From assembly GCF_019823105.1 (NCBI RefSeq), contig NZ_CP081958.1, forward strand, positions 2,046,001 to 2,110,000: a DNA stretch of 64,000 bases, written 5' to 3'. The notes below the pieces were generated by a model. That model was not told the origin of the DNA, made no database searches, and was given only the letters and a program-made list of their open reading frames with translations. Source of the stretch: Halobaculum magnesiiphilum (GTDB lineage Archaea; Halobacteriota; Halobacteria; Halobacteriales; Haloferacaceae). Both the position numbers and the translations under genes were made by a program. Positions 44,217 to 54,356 of this stretch are shown in pieces. Positions within the stretch are counted from its first letter, which is position 1. Every line of letters begins with the position of its first letter.

Positions 44217-45787
44217 TGGTCGAACTCACCGCGGTGTTCGACCTCGCCGGCTTCCTCGGCTTCCTCGGTGCCGCGCTCTATGCCGCACTCAACTACCGGG
44301 ACGCCGAGGTGGAGTCGGGGTTCTGGGCGAACTACTTTCTCGCGAGCGTCCTGGGCGGCGCGTGGACGGGCGTGGTGCTCGCGGAACACGCCGGCGTGCA
44401 GTGGGCTGTCCTCGACACGCTGAGCGTCTCGCTGCTCACGGCGACGGTGGCGGCGTACGCCGTCGGCACCTCCGGCACGCTGTCGGTCGTCGAGGAGTCG
44501 AAGACGTCGATGCTGCTGGCCGAGCGGGAGGCCGAGAGCGCTCGGGAGGCGCGCGCGGAGGCGGAAGCCGCGAGCGAGGAGTCAGAGCGCGCCCGGATGG
44601 AGGTGCGCGAGCTCCACGACTCGCTGACCGACCGCGCGGAGGCGTTCGGGTCGTCGATGCGTCGGGCGGCCGAGGGCGATCTGACCGTCCGGCTCGACGA
44701 CGGGGGCCACGACGACGCGCTCGCGGTCGTGGCCCGGTCGTTCAACGAGATGATCGACGACCTCGAGAAACTCGTCGCCGAGGCCGGCGAGACGGCCGGA
44801 TCCGTCGCCGTGAGCGCGGAGGACGTCGCCACGGGCGCCGAACAGATCCGGTCGGCCAGCGAGCGCGTCAGCGAGGACGTCGAGTCAGTGTCCGAGTCGA
44901 CAGTCGACCAGGGCGACCTCCTCCGTGAGGCGGCCGACGAGATGAGCCAACTGTCGGCGACCGTCGAGGAGGTGGCGTCCTCGGCAGACGACGTGGCTAT
45001 CCTGTCGCGACGGGCGGCCGAACGCGGCGAAGCCGGCAGCGAGTTCGCGAGCGACGCGCTCTCGGAGATGGACGCCGTCGAGGAGCGGACGACCCGCGCG
45101 GTGGAGCAGGTGGAGCGCCTCGAGCGCGAAGTGGCCGAGGTGGGAGAGATCGTCGAGACGATCTCGGGGATCGCCGACGAGACGAACCTGCTCGCGCTCA
45201 ACGCCTCCATCGAGGCCGCCCGCGCCGGCGAGGAGGGCGAGGGGTTCGCGGTCGTCGCCAGCGAGGTGAAGACGCTCGCCGAGGAGGCGTCCGTCGCCGC
45301 TGGCGACATCGAGCGGTTGGTGGACGACATTCGCTCGGCGACCGATGACACGGCCGAGAACATGCGCGCCACCGGCGAGCAGGTGCGGAAGGGGCGCGAG
45401 ACCGTCGATGACGCGCTCCTCGCGCTGGAGGACGTGAGCGACGAGATCGAGTCGGCGGACGACGGCGTCCAGGAGATCAACCGTGCGACCGACTCACAGG
45501 CCGCCTCCACCGAGGAGGTCGTGGCGATCGTCGAGGAGGCCGCGGCCGCCGGCGAGCGCAGCGCCGCGACGGTCGACGGCGTCGCCACCGCCGCAGAGGA
45601 GGCCGCCACTTCGACCACGCAGATATCAGAGCGTGCCGAGGGACTGTCGGCCCTCTCCGACCGACTCACCGCCCGGCTCGAACAGTTCGAGACGGGGACC
45701 GCGGCGGCTCCGGCGGCAGCCGGGACGCCCGCCGACAGTTCCGTTACCGCCGCCGACGGCGGCAGGACTCCGGAGCGGAACGACTGA
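44216..45787 (+). CDS. Methyl-accepting chemotaxis-type transducer
   Basis: 523 residues. Three membrane spans within residues 1-90 with hardly any external loop, a coiled coil ([18 protein letters not shown]), a HAMP region ([15 protein letters not shown] to about 190) and a long signalling helix pair with the canonical tip [22 protein letters not shown]. Transmits signals to CheA/CheW. No cache or other ligand domain, so it must sense through the membrane, the cytoplasm or its partner. Confidence 0.93.
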   Translation: MVELTAVFDLAGFLGFLGAALYAALNYRDAEVESGFWANYFLASVLGGAWTGVVLAEHAGVQWAVLDTLSVSLLTATVAAYAVGTSGTLSVVEESKTSMLLAEREAESAREARAEAEAASEESERARMEVRELHDSLTDRAEAFGSSMRRAAEGDLTVRLDDGGHDDALAVVARSFNEMIDDLEKLVAEAGETAGSVAVSAEDVATGAEQIRSASERVSEDVESVSESTVDQGDLLREAADEMSQLSATVEEVASSADDVAILSRRAAERGEAGSEFASDALSEMDAVEERTTRAVEQVERLEREVAEVGEIVETISGIADETNLLALNASIEAARAGEEGEGFAVVASEVKTLAEEASVAAGDIERLVDDIRSATDDTAENMRATGEQVRKGRETVDDALLALEDVSDEIESADDGVQEINRATDSQAASTEEVVAIVEEAAAAGERSAATVDGVATAAEEAATSTTQISERAEGLSALSDRLTARLEQFETGTAAAPAAAGTPADSSVTAADGGRTPERND

Positions 45788-45901
45788 CACACCGCCCGCA
45801 CGAGGCGACCGCGGGGCCGCGCATCGTCCACGGGATCGACGGCGGGAGTCGCCGGGGATCCGTCGGACGGGTCCCCGCTCGTCGACGCGCGGCGCGGTCG
45901 G

Positions 45902-46345
45902 TCAATACCCGCCGCGCTTGCTCCCGCTGGCGTCCTCACGCCCCAGCGCCTTCTTGAGGAAACTCATCCAGCGCTTCTTGTCCATCGCCTCCTGGCGTCG
46001 CGCCTCGCTTTCCACGTCCGCGGGCCGGAGGTTGTCGAGGGCCTCGAGCGCGCGGTCGATGCCGATGATCGACGCCGCCAGCTCCTCGCCCGTCTCGAAG
46101 TCGACGCGGTTCTCCTCGATCTCCTCCAGCCGTTCCAGCCGCTCGCGCCGGAGGTTGCGCTTCGCCCGCTCGACGCGCTCGCGTTCGCCCTCGGGGATCG
46201 TCTCGCGGCGCTTGATCTCGAAGACGAACGTCCGGAGGTCGAACTCCTCGCCCTGCACCTCGATGCGGTCGGGGATGTCAGCGCCGATGGTCGCGCTCTC
46301 CTTGGTCACGCGTTCGAGGAGCTGTTTGCGCTGGTACTCCTGCAC
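45902..46345 (-). CDS. DUF5788-like coiled-coil protein
   Basis: 147 residues, very charged: MQEYQRKQLLERVTKESATI, EVQGEEFDLRTFVFEIKRRE, and a long Arg/Glu helix (RKNLRRERLERLEEIEENR-like stretch at 75-95). I recall it as DUF5788, a haloarchaeal family without known role. Monocistronic; divergent from the mutase gene. Confidence 0.78.
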   Translation of the reverse strand: MQEYQRKQLLERVTKESATIGADIPDRIEVQGEEFDLRTFVFEIKRRETIPEGERERVERAKRNLRRERLERLEEIEENRVDFETGEELAASIIGIDRALEALDNLRPADVESEARRQEAMDKKRWMSFLKKALGREDASGSKRGGY

Positions 46346-46490
46346 GGTCTGTCGTCGGCGGTTGGGCCGCCAGCGTGTTTCGTGTTTCGCTCGGACGACC
46401 CGGATCGGGGCGGGTCGGGACGAACGGTACCAGGTCGAGACGGATCGGTGCCGGGTCGGGGCGGATCGCGAGGATCCCCGCCACCCGAAT

Positions 46491-46499
46491 CGTTAATGG
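46491..46499 (+). promoter_or_regulatory. TATA-like box of the mutase gene
   Basis: CGTTAATGG, 24-32 nt before the ATG at 46523. It overlaps an in-frame ATG at 46496, which speaks against that ATG as start. Upstream, 46395-46480 contains imperfect GGATCGGGGCGGGTCGGGA-like repeats. Confidence 0.5.
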
Positions 46500-46522
46500 T
46501 CCTTCCGGCAGTTGTTGCGTCC

Positions 46523-48226
46523 ATGTACGACGACGACGACCTCGCGGAGATACGCGATTCCCGCGAGGAGTGGGAGGAGGAGACCCGTGACCCCGTTCTG
46601 GACGCACACGGCGAGCGCAAGGACCGATTCGCGACGGTCTCGAACCTGGAGATCCAGGACCTCTACGGCCCGAACGACGTAGCCGACATCGACTACGAGG
46701 AGGACATCGGATTCCCAGGCGAGGAGCCGTACACTCGCGGCCCATACCCGACGATGTACCGCGGCCGGACGTGGACGATGCGCCAGTTCGCGGGCTTCGG
46801 CACCGCCGAGGAGACGAACGAGCGCTTCCACTACCTCATCGAGAACGGCCAGACGGGCCTCTCGACGGCGTTCGACATGCCCAGCCTGATGGGGAAGGAC
46901 TCCGACGACCCGCTCTCTGACGGCGAGGTCGGCAAGGAGGGCGTCGCCGTCGACACCCTGCGCGACATGGAGATCCTCTTCGACGGCATCGACATCGGCG
47001 AGGTGTCGACCTCCTTCACGATCAACCCCAGCGCGCCGGTGGTCTTCGCGATGTACGTCGCGCTCGCCGACCGGAAGGGCGTCCCGCGCGAGGAGCTTCG
47101 GGGCACCTTCCAGAACGACATGCTCAAGGAGTTCATCGCCCAGAAGGAGTGGGTGATCCCCCCCGAGCCCTCTCTCGACCTCGTCACCGACACCGTCGAG
47201 TTCGCGATCGACGAGACGCCCGGGATCTACCCCATCTCTGTCTCGGGGTACCACATCCGCGAGGCCGGGTCGACGGCGGTCCAGGAGCTGGCGTTCACGC
47301 TCGCCGACGGCTTCGCGTACGTCGAGGACGCCGCCGAGCGCGGGCTGGATGTCGACGACGTGGCCCCGCAGCTGTCCTTCTTCTTCAACTCGCACAACTC
47401 CATCTTCGAGGAAGTGGCGAAGTTCAGGGCGGGACGACGCATCTACAGCCGGATCATGGACGAGTGGTACGACGCCGAGGACGAGGCGTCCAAGCGCCTG
47501 AAGTTCCACACGCAGACCGCGGGCCAGTCGCTCACCGCCCAGCAGCCCCTCAACAACATCGTCCGCGTCACCATTCAGGCGCTTGCGGGCGTGCTCGGCG
47601 GGACGCAGTCGCTGCACACCAACTCCTTCGACGAGGCGCTGGCGCTGCCCTCCGAGCAGGCCGTCCGCGTCGCCCTCCGGACCCAGCAAATCATCGCCGA
47701 GGAGTCGGGTGCGGCCGACTCGGCGGACCCGCTCGCGGGCTCGTTCATGGTCGAGAGCCTCACCGACGAGGTCGAGGAGAAGACGATGGCGTACCTCGAG
47801 GAGCTGCGGGAGATGGGCGACGGCTCCGTTCGCGACGGCGTCCTCGAGGGGATCGAGCAGGGGTACTTCCACCGCGAGATCCAGGAGGCCAGCTACGAGT
47901 ACCAGGAGCGCGTCGACGACGGCGAGGAGGTCGTCGTCGGCGTCAACAAGTACACCGTCGAGGACGACCCCGAGCCCGACCTGCTCCACGTCGACGAGGA
48001 GGTCCAGGACCGACAGCTGGAGCGGCTCGCCGAGGTGAAGGCCGAGCGCGACGACGACGCCGTCGAAGAGGCGCTCGCGGCGCTGGATGCGGCCATCGAG
48101 AACGACGAGAACGTGATGCCGTACGTCGTCGACGCGGTGAAGACGTACGCGACGATGGGCGAGATCATGGACGTGTTCGAGAAACACCACGGCGCCTACC
48201 GCGAGACGATCGGGCTCGCGTCGTAG
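46523..48226 (+). CDS. mcmA: Methylmalonyl-CoA mutase, large (alpha) subunit
   Basis: 567 residues from [20 protein letters not shown]. The TIM-barrel domain is complete: [73 protein letters not shown] and [15 protein letters not shown]. The B12-binding domain is absent, as in archaea where a separate small subunit supplies it; that gene is not in the window. Interconverts methylmalonyl-CoA and succinyl-CoA in propionate use or the methylaspartate cycle. Confidence 0.95.
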   Translation: MYDDDDLAEIRDSREEWEEETRDPVLDAHGERKDRFATVSNLEIQDLYGPNDVADIDYEEDIGFPGEEPYTRGPYPTMYRGRTWTMRQFAGFGTAEETNERFHYLIENGQTGLSTAFDMPSLMGKDSDDPLSDGEVGKEGVAVDTLRDMEILFDGIDIGEVSTSFTINPSAPVVFAMYVALADRKGVPREELRGTFQNDMLKEFIAQKEWVIPPEPSLDLVTDTVEFAIDETPGIYPISVSGYHIREAGSTAVQELAFTLADGFAYVEDAAERGLDVDDVAPQLSFFFNSHNSIFEEVAKFRAGRRIYSRIMDEWYDAEDEASKRLKFHTQTAGQSLTAQQPLNNIVRVTIQALAGVLGGTQSLHTNSFDEALALPSEQAVRVALRTQQIIAEESGAADSADPLAGSFMVESLTDEVEEKTMAYLEELREMGDGSVRDGVLEGIEQGYFHREIQEASYEYQERVDDGEEVVVGVNKYTVEDDPEPDLLHVDEEVQDRQLERLAEVKAERDDDAVEEALAALDAAIENDENVMPYVVDAVKTYATMGEIMDVFEKHHGAYRETIGLAS

Positions 48227-48340
48227 ACGGGGGCCGGCCCGACCGAGCGCGCCACCCCTGGGCGCGTTGACATATGACTGTCACCGGTTTTTCGGCGTCG
48301 AAACCGCGCGACGACACGTGGATGTTGACGGAGTGAGGCA

Positions 48341-48349
48341 GTTTTATCA
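48341..48349 (+). promoter_or_regulatory. TATA-like box of acs
   Basis: GTTTTATCA, 28-36 nt before the ATG at 48377. Earlier in the gap a hairpin CGGTTT/AAACCG (48285-48306) may end the mutase transcript. Confidence 0.5.
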
Positions 48350-48376
48350 CGGTCGATTCCGACGTATCGCGTGACT

Positions 48377-50371
48377 ATGTCAGACGATGACGTGGAACTG
48401 GAGGCCCGGCTCGAGGAGCAGGAGGTGTTCGAGCCGTCCGAGGAGTTCGTCGAGCAGGCGAACGTCTCGGACGCCGCCATCTACGACGAGTTCGAGGAGA
48501 ACTGGCCGGAGTGTTGGGAGCAGGCCGCGGACCTCCTCGACTGGGAGGAATCGTACGACCAGGTGCTCGACGACTCGAACCCGCCGTTCTACGAGTGGTT
48601 CACCGACGGCAGCCTGAACGCCTCGACGAACTGTCTCGACCGGCACCTCGACGAGCGCGGCGACGAGGCCGCCATCGAGTGGGTCGGCGAGCCGGTCGAC
48701 GAGGACAACGTCACGCTCACGTACAACGACCTCCACGAGAAGGTGAACGAGGCGGCCGCGGCGCTGCGGGACCTGGGCGTCGGCGAGGACGACGTCGTGA
48801 CGATGTACATGCCGATGATCCCGGAGCTGCCGATCGCCATGCTGGCGTGCGCCCGCATCGGCGCGCCGCACTCGGTCGTGTTCGCGGGCTTCTCGGCGGA
48901 CGCGCTGGCGACCCGGATGAACGCCGCAGACTCCGAGTACCTCGTCACCTGCGACGGCTACTACCGCCGCGGCGACCCGCTCGACCACCTCGACAAGGCC
49001 AACGAGGGCCTGTCCGGCGTCGAGCACGACACCGACACGGTCGTCGTCGACCGGCTCGGTCCCAACGGCGACGACTTCGGCCACGACCTCGCCGCGAACC
49101 AGCACGACTGGGGCGAGCTGATGGCCGCCAACGAGGGCGCCGAGGTGGAGCCGGTCGACCGCGACGCCGAGGACATGCTGTTCCTCATGTACACCTCCGG
49201 CACCACCGGGCAGCCGAAGGGTGTGAAACACACCACCGGCGGCTACCTCGCGTGGACCGCGTGGACCTCCCAGGCGGTGCTCGACATCAAGCCCGAGGAC
49301 ACGTACTTCTGCTCGGCCGACATCGGCTGGATCACGGGCCACTCGTACATCGTGTACGGGCCGCTCGCGCTCGGGACGACGACGATGATGTACGAGGGGA
49401 CGCCCGACCATCCCGACCGCGACCGCCTGTGGGAGATCATCGAGGACTACGGGGCGAACCAGCTGTACACCGCGCCCACCGCCATCCGCGCGTTCATGAA
49501 GTGGGGTCCCGAGTACCCCGAGCGCCACGACCTCTCCAGCCTCCGGCTGCTTGGGACGGTCGGCGAGCCGATCAACCCACGCGCGTGGAAGTGGTACTAC
49601 AAGCACATCGGGAACGAGGAGTGCCCCGTCGTCGACACGTGGTGGCAGACCGAGACCGGCGGCATGATGGTGACGACGCTGCCGGGCGTGAAGGACATGA
49701 AGCCCGGCTCCGCGGGGCCGCCGCTGCCGGGGCTCGACGTGCAGATCGTCGACACCAACGGCGAGGAGATCGATCCCGGCCGCGCGGGCTATCTCACGGT
49801 GAACAAGCCGTGGCCCGGGATGCTCCGCACGCTGTACCGTAACGACGAGCGCTTCATCGAGGAGTACTGGGCCGAGTACTCCGACACCGACTCCTCCGAC
49901 TCCGAGGACTGGGTGTACTTCCCCGAGGACGGCGCGAAGATCGACGACGACGGCTACATCACCGTGCTCGGGCGCGTCGACGACGTGATCAACGTCTCCG
50001 GCCACCGGCTCGGGACGATGGAGATCGAGTCGGCCATCGTCGGCGTCGAGGGCGTCGCCGAGGCGGCCGTCGTCGGCGGCGACCACGAGGTGAAAGGCGA
50101 GGCCGTCTACGCGTACGTCATCACCGAGGAGGGGCAGGCCGAGACCGAGGAGTTCCGCGCGGAGATCGTCGAGGCCGTCGAGGACGCGATCGGGCCGATC
50201 GCCCGCCCCGAACAGGTGATCTTCACGCCCGAGCTCCCGAAGACCCGTTCCGGCAAGATCATGCGCCGGCTGCTGGAGGATATCGCCAACGAGGACGAGC
50301 TCGGCGACACCTCCACGCTGCGCAACCCCGACATCGTCGAGGACATCCGTCAGGTCGTTCAGGGAGACTGA
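48377..50371 (+). CDS. acs: Acetyl-CoA synthetase (AMP-forming)
   Basis: 664 residues, the full length of Acs. Adenylate-forming motifs YTSGTTGQPKGVKHT, WWQTETGG, GRVDDVINVSGHRLG and the C-terminal Lys in PKTRSGKIMRR, which is the catalytic and often acetylated residue. Acs signatures FCSADIGWITGHSYIVYGPL and TAPTAIRAFMKWG distinguish it from longer-chain enzymes. Activates acetate to acetyl-CoA. Own promoter, next to the mutase and a second acyl-CoA synthetase. Confidence 0.94.
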   Translation: MSDDDVELEARLEEQEVFEPSEEFVEQANVSDAAIYDEFEENWPECWEQAADLLDWEESYDQVLDDSNPPFYEWFTDGSLNASTNCLDRHLDERGDEAAIEWVGEPVDEDNVTLTYNDLHEKVNEAAAALRDLGVGEDDVVTMYMPMIPELPIAMLACARIGAPHSVVFAGFSADALATRMNAADSEYLVTCDGYYRRGDPLDHLDKANEGLSGVEHDTDTVVVDRLGPNGDDFGHDLAANQHDWGELMAANEGAEVEPVDRDAEDMLFLMYTSGTTGQPKGVKHTTGGYLAWTAWTSQAVLDIKPEDTYFCSADIGWITGHSYIVYGPLALGTTTMMYEGTPDHPDRDRLWEIIEDYGANQLYTAPTAIRAFMKWGPEYPERHDLSSLRLLGTVGEPINPRAWKWYYKHIGNEECPVVDTWWQTETGGMMVTTLPGVKDMKPGSAGPPLPGLDVQIVDTNGEEIDPGRAGYLTVNKPWPGMLRTLYRNDERFIEEYWAEYSDTDSSDSEDWVYFPEDGAKIDDDGYITVLGRVDDVINVSGHRLGTMEIESAIVGVEGVAEAAVVGGDHEVKGEAVYAYVITEEGQAETEEFRAEIVEAVEDAIGPIARPEQVIFTPELPKTRSGKIMRRLLEDIANEDELGDTSTLRNPDIVEDIRQVVQGD

Positions 50372-50577
50372 GCGCGTCGGACTCACGGCCGTACCGTCGT
50401 ACTGCCACACCGGCGACCCGATCCACGATTTTTCCGCTCCTCGCCCGCCAGCCACGCCGCCACGCGCCGCCCGGCTCGGCGGTACCGGCCCTCGTCGCCG
50501 TCGAACGCTGCGAACCGACGATGCGACCGTCCGGAGACGTGAACTCCCCCCGTGTCGCCCGTTACCGCCCCCGCAAC

Positions 50578-50585
50578 GATTATCA
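50578..50585 (+). promoter_or_regulatory. TATA-like box of the acyl-CoA synthetase
   Basis: CGATTATC followed by A, 27-34 nt before the ATG at 50612; supports that ATG over the GTG at 50591. Confidence 0.45.
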
Positions 50586-50611
50586 CGAACGTGCCTGAAG
50601 TTCCGCTGGCT

Positions 50612-52222
50612 ATGGAAAAACCGCTGTTAGTGACCGACTTCCTCGACCGCGCCCGCCGCAACTACGGGAGCCACGAGGCGGTCCTCGGGGTGGACGGCGA
50701 CCGCTTCACGTACGACGAGTTGGGCGAGCGCGCCGACGGGTTCGCGGCGGCGCTTCAGGCGCGCGGCATCGAGAAGGGCGACCGCGTCGCGGTCCTGGAC
50801 CCGAACACGCACTACCACCTGGCGGCCGCCTATGGGAGCTTCCAGGTCGGCGCGGTCCACACGCCACTGAACTACCGGCTCGTCGAGTCGGACTTCGAGT
50901 ACATCCTGAACGACGCCGGCGTCGACGCGATCTACGCCGACCACGCGTACGCCGACAAGATCGAGGCGATCCGCGACGACATCCCCACCGAGACGTTCAT
51001 CACGAACGACGCCGACGCCGTCGAGGGCGACTGGGAGGCGTTCGACGAGCTGATCGCCGAGTCGACCGACTACGACCGGCCGGAGATGAGCGAGGACGAG
51101 GTGATCACGATCAACTACACCTCCGGGACCACCGGCGACCCGAAGGGCGTCTGCCGGACCCACCGGACGGAGACGGTCCACGCCTACCAGATCGCGATCC
51201 ACCAGGAGATCCGCGACGACGACACGTACCTGTGGACGCTCCCGATGTTCCACGTGAACGGCTGGGGGCACATCTACGCGGTCACCGGGATGGGCGCCCG
51301 GCACGTCTGCACCCGCGGCGTCGACGAGGAGTACGTCTTCGACAAGCTGCGCACCGAGGACGTGTCGTACTTCTGTGCGGCGCCGACGGTGCTGAAGATG
51401 CTCGGCGACCACATCGACGAGCACGGCGGCGAGCCCGACGCCGGGCAGGACGTGCGCGTCGCCACCGCGGGCGCCGCCCCGCCCGAGGCGGTCATCCGGA
51501 CCGTCGAGAACGAGTTCGGGTGGTACCTCAAGCACGTGTACGGCGCGACCGAGACGGGGCCGCTCATCACCTCCAGCGACGCCCGGCGCTACTTCGACGA
51601 CGACTCCGACGACCGTTTCGCGGTGAAGAAGACCCAGGGGATCGGCTACCTCGGCACGGAGATCCGCGTCGTCGACGAGGACGGCAACGACGTGCCGCAG
51701 GATAGCGAGACCATCGGCGAGGTCGTCGTCCGCGGCAACTCGGTGATGGACCGCTACTGGAACAAGCCCGAGGCGACCGAGGAGGCGTTCTCCGAGCGTC
51801 TCGAAGGGTACTACCACATGGGCGACCTCGCGGTCGTCGACGACAACGGGATGATCTCGATCCAGGACCGCAAGAAGGACATCATCATCTCCGGCGGGGA
51901 GAACATCTCCTCGATCGAGGTCGAGGACACCCTCTTCAGCCACGATCAGGTCGACGACGTGGCGGTCATCCCCTCGCCGCACGACGACTGGGGCGAGACG
52001 CCGAAGGCGTTCGTGGTCCCGACCGGCGGCGACCCGAGCGACCCCGGCGTCACCGCCGACGAGCTCATCCAGTACGCCCGCGACAACATGGCCCACTACA
52101 AGGCGCCCACGAGGATCGAGTTCGTGAAGCAGCTCCCCAAGACCTCCACGGGGAAGGTCCAGAAGTACGAACTCCGCCAGGAGGAGTGGGAGGAGGAAGA
52201 GCGGATGGTCGGGGAGGGATAG
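50612..52222 (+). CDS. Acyl-CoA synthetase (medium/long-chain type)
   Basis: 536 residues, adenylate-forming family. Motifs INYTSGTTGDPKGVCRTH, YGATETGPLI, GDLAVVDDNGMISIQDRKKD and PKTSTGKVQKYELR (catalytic Lys). The short N-terminus and FHVNGWGH match fatty-acyl-CoA ligases of the FadD3/alkK-like group rather than Acs. Substrate chain length unknown. The first residues MEKPLLVTDFLDRARRNYG start close to the promoter. Confidence 0.9.
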   Translation: MEKPLLVTDFLDRARRNYGSHEAVLGVDGDRFTYDELGERADGFAAALQARGIEKGDRVAVLDPNTHYHLAAAYGSFQVGAVHTPLNYRLVESDFEYILNDAGVDAIYADHAYADKIEAIRDDIPTETFITNDADAVEGDWEAFDELIAESTDYDRPEMSEDEVITINYTSGTTGDPKGVCRTHRTETVHAYQIAIHQEIRDDDTYLWTLPMFHVNGWGHIYAVTGMGARHVCTRGVDEEYVFDKLRTEDVSYFCAAPTVLKMLGDHIDEHGGEPDAGQDVRVATAGAAPPEAVIRTVENEFGWYLKHVYGATETGPLITSSDARRYFDDDSDDRFAVKKTQGIGYLGTEIRVVDEDGNDVPQDSETIGEVVVRGNSVMDRYWNKPEATEEAFSERLEGYYHMGDLAVVDDNGMISIQDRKKDIIISGGENISSIEVEDTLFSHDQVDDVAVIPSPHDDWGETPKAFVVPTGGDPSDPGVTADELIQYARDNMAHYKAPTRIEFVKQLPKTSTGKVQKYELRQEEWEEEERMVGEG

Positions 52223-52259
52223 TCCGTCCCCGCACGCCTGTCGCCCGCCCGCCGGCAGC

Positions 52260-52320
52260 CCACCTGCCGCCTGCGGGCCGCTATCCCCCGCCTGCCGCCT
52301 GCCGCCTGCCGGCCGCCGCA
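52260..52320. repeat. CTGCCGC-type short repeats between convergent genes
   Basis: CTGCCGC occurs three to four times in a row (ACCTGCCGCCTGCGG, then CCTGCCGCCTGCCGCCTGCCGG). Fills the gap between the acyl-CoA synthetase and the MinD-like gene; may be slippage-prone. No gene in 52223-52398. Confidence 0.7.
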
Positions 52321-52398
52321 TCGATCCTCGACCGACGACACGCCGTCACCCGTTTTTCGACGCCGACGCTCAGTACCCGAGCGCCGACAGCGTCGCTG

Positions 52399-53259
52399 TC
52401 AGCCGAACGGGTTCGTGAAGCCGTCGTCGCGGCCGTCGCGACCCCCGTGACCGCCCTCGCCGCCGTCGGCGAACGCGTCCGTTCCGTCGTCGCCGTCGCC
52501 GAAGCGGAAGCCGCCGGCGTTCGTCGTCACCGTCATCCCGAGCATGTCGGGGCGCTTGCGCAGCGCGGCGGCGACCTCGCGGTAGGCGTCGGCGGCGTCG
52601 CTGTGCGGGCGGTAGGAGACGGCCGGCTGGCCGGCGTCCTGTGCCTTCGGGATCGACTCGTCGTGGGGGACGTGCCCGAGGAGTTCGGTGTCGAGGAAGC
52701 TCGCGATCCGGTCGGCGGGTGGCGAGCGACCCGTCCCGGACTTCGTGAGCACGACGCCGCCGACGGGGGCGTCGGCGCGCTCGGCGACGGTGATCGTCTT
52801 GTCCGCGTCGCGGATGGACGCGACCCGCGGCGTCGACACGAGCACCGAGGCGTCAGCGCCCGACATGGGCACGACCGTCTCGCTGCTGACGCCGGCGGCG
52901 GTGTCGACGAGCACGGCGTCGTAGCGGGCCTTCAGCGCGTCCATCGCGGCCGGGAAGCGGTCGAGATCGGAGTCGACGAAGCCGTCGAGGGTGACGCCGC
53001 TGGGCACCACGTCGAACCCGCCCGGCGCGGGGTAGGTGGCGTCGGTGACGCCGGCGCCGCCCGCGAGCACGTCGTGGAGGGTCCGGCCGCCGTTGACGCG
53101 GATGTCGAGGAAGTCGACGGCGTTCGCCATCGCCAGGTCCGCCTCGACGACCGCGACGGCGCGCCCGTCCTCCGCGAGCGCGGCCGCGAGGTTGAGGCTC
53201 GTCGTCGTCTTGCCGACGCCCCCCTTCGCGCCGACGACGGCGAGCACGCGTCCGTCCAT
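52399..53259 (-). CDS. MinD/ParA-type ATPase
   Basis: 286 residues. Deviant Walker A AKGGVGKTT at residues 11-19, ADLAMANAVDFL switch, Walker B AVLVDTAAG and VSTPRVASIRDA. The C-terminus is a Gly/Asp/His-rich tail (FADGGEGGHGGRDGRDD) instead of the usual amphipathic membrane helix. Archaeal MinD homologues position archaella and chemoreceptor arrays at the pole; here no partner is adjacent and the role is open. Confidence 0.88.
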   Translation of the reverse strand: MDGRVLAVVGAKGGVGKTTTSLNLAAALAEDGRAVAVVEADLAMANAVDFLDIRVNGGRTLHDVLAGGAGVTDATYPAPGGFDVVPSGVTLDGFVDSDLDRFPAAMDALKARYDAVLVDTAAGVSSETVVPMSGADASVLVSTPRVASIRDADKTITVAERADAPVGGVVLTKSGTGRSPPADRIASFLDTELLGHVPHDESIPKAQDAGQPAVSYRPHSDAADAYREVAAALRKRPDMLGMTVTTNAGGFRFGDGDDGTDAFADGGEGGHGGRDGRDDGFTNPFG

Positions 53260-53418
53260 GCCCGGGGTTCGTCGTGCTCCCGACTTAACTGCCGCCCCCG
53301 AAGTATCGCGCGTGAGACTTCCGGGGCCGGGTCCGGCCCCGTCGCGGTCGGCCGCCGCGCGCGACCGCGGGGCGGGCTTCGGGTTCACCGAGCCGACCTA
53401 CGGGTCCGCCGAGTCGGT

Positions 53419-54174
53419 CTAGAGGTACGCCGCGTCCCACCGGCTCGCCTTCCGTTTGTTCCCGCACTCGCTACACTCGACGCGGTCCATGGTGTCGACG
53501 TTCACCGCGAAGCCGCCGCAGTTGCCGCAGACGTACCCCTCCCGCTCGGTGCGCTCGCGGTCGGCGTACGTCGCGTAGAAGGGAGCCTTCGACGCGCGCT
53601 CGGCCTCGTCGTAGGCGACGTACACCTGATCGCCGTCGTCGGTCACGCGCGCCTCCGTGAGCACCTGCTCGCCGTCGCCGCTGGGGAAGCGCGCGAACAC
53701 GCGCTCGCGGAACTGCTGGTCCCCGATCTCGACGGTTCGATCGCCGATCTCGGCGAACCCCTCGCGCTCGTAGAACTCGCCGCCCGCCTCGTTGGCCGCG
53801 AGCACGCGTCCCTCGAGGCGCTCGGCGCCCAACTCCAGCAGCTCCGTCTCCGCCCGGCGCAGCAGGTCGTCGCCGACCCCCTTCCCGCGGTGATCCGGGT
53901 GTACGTGGAGCCAGTCCAGCTCCCCGACCGGCTCGCGGCGCTCGACGAGCTGACTCTGGACGAACCCCACGATATCGCCGTCCTCGACGGCGACGACGAA
54001 CACCGCGTCCTCGTCGGCGAGCGCGTCGGTGACCGTCTCGGCGTCGTACCACGACTCGACGGCGTCGTCGATGAGGTCCGCCGAGAGCGCGTGGCCGTAG
54101 GAGGCCGACAGCGATGCGCGCGCGGTCTCGCTGATGTCGTCAACGTCCTCGGTCGTCGCGTCCCTGAGGTCCAT
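53419..54174 (-). CDS. GNAT acetyltransferase with C-terminal zinc ribbon
   Basis: 251 residues. Acetyl-CoA-binding loop HPDHRGKGVGDDLL and a GNAT fold over residues 1-150, followed by a second domain and a four-Cys ribbon CGNCGG ... CSECGN at the end. The ribbon may recruit tRNA, rRNA or a protein substrate. The start at 54174 is the first ATG; a GTG 15 nt upstream is possible. Same strand as the MinD-like gene, with 159 nt between. Confidence 0.88.
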   Translation of the reverse strand: MDLRDATTEDVDDISETARASLSASYGHALSADLIDDAVESWYDAETVTDALADEDAVFVVAVEDGDIVGFVQSQLVERREPVGELDWLHVHPDHRGKGVGDDLLRRAETELLELGAERLEGRVLAANEAGGEFYEREGFAEIGDRTVEIGDQQFRERVFARFPSGDGEQVLTEARVTDDGDQVYVAYDEAERASKAPFYATYADRERTEREGYVCGNCGGFAVNVDTMDRVECSECGNKRKASRWDAAYL

Positions 54175-54356
54175 GTGGGTCGGTAGCACGGTCAGTCACT
54201 TAATCACGCGGGCACTTACCCCGGCGCCGATCCGGTACGACCCGCTTACCACCCGCCGTGGACGAAGGTCCGGCGCGGCGGTGCGGCTCCCCGTCGTCAC
54301 CGTCACGAACCGCCGCCTCCCGTGGTACTATCACGCACGATGCGTATCGGTGAGGT

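Noticed and set aside
46395-46480. GGTCGGGGCGGATCG-like imperfect repeats upstream of the mutase as a riboswitch (B12)
   Set aside because: No B12-box sequence, the promoter lies downstream of the repeats, and the mRNA looks leaderless.
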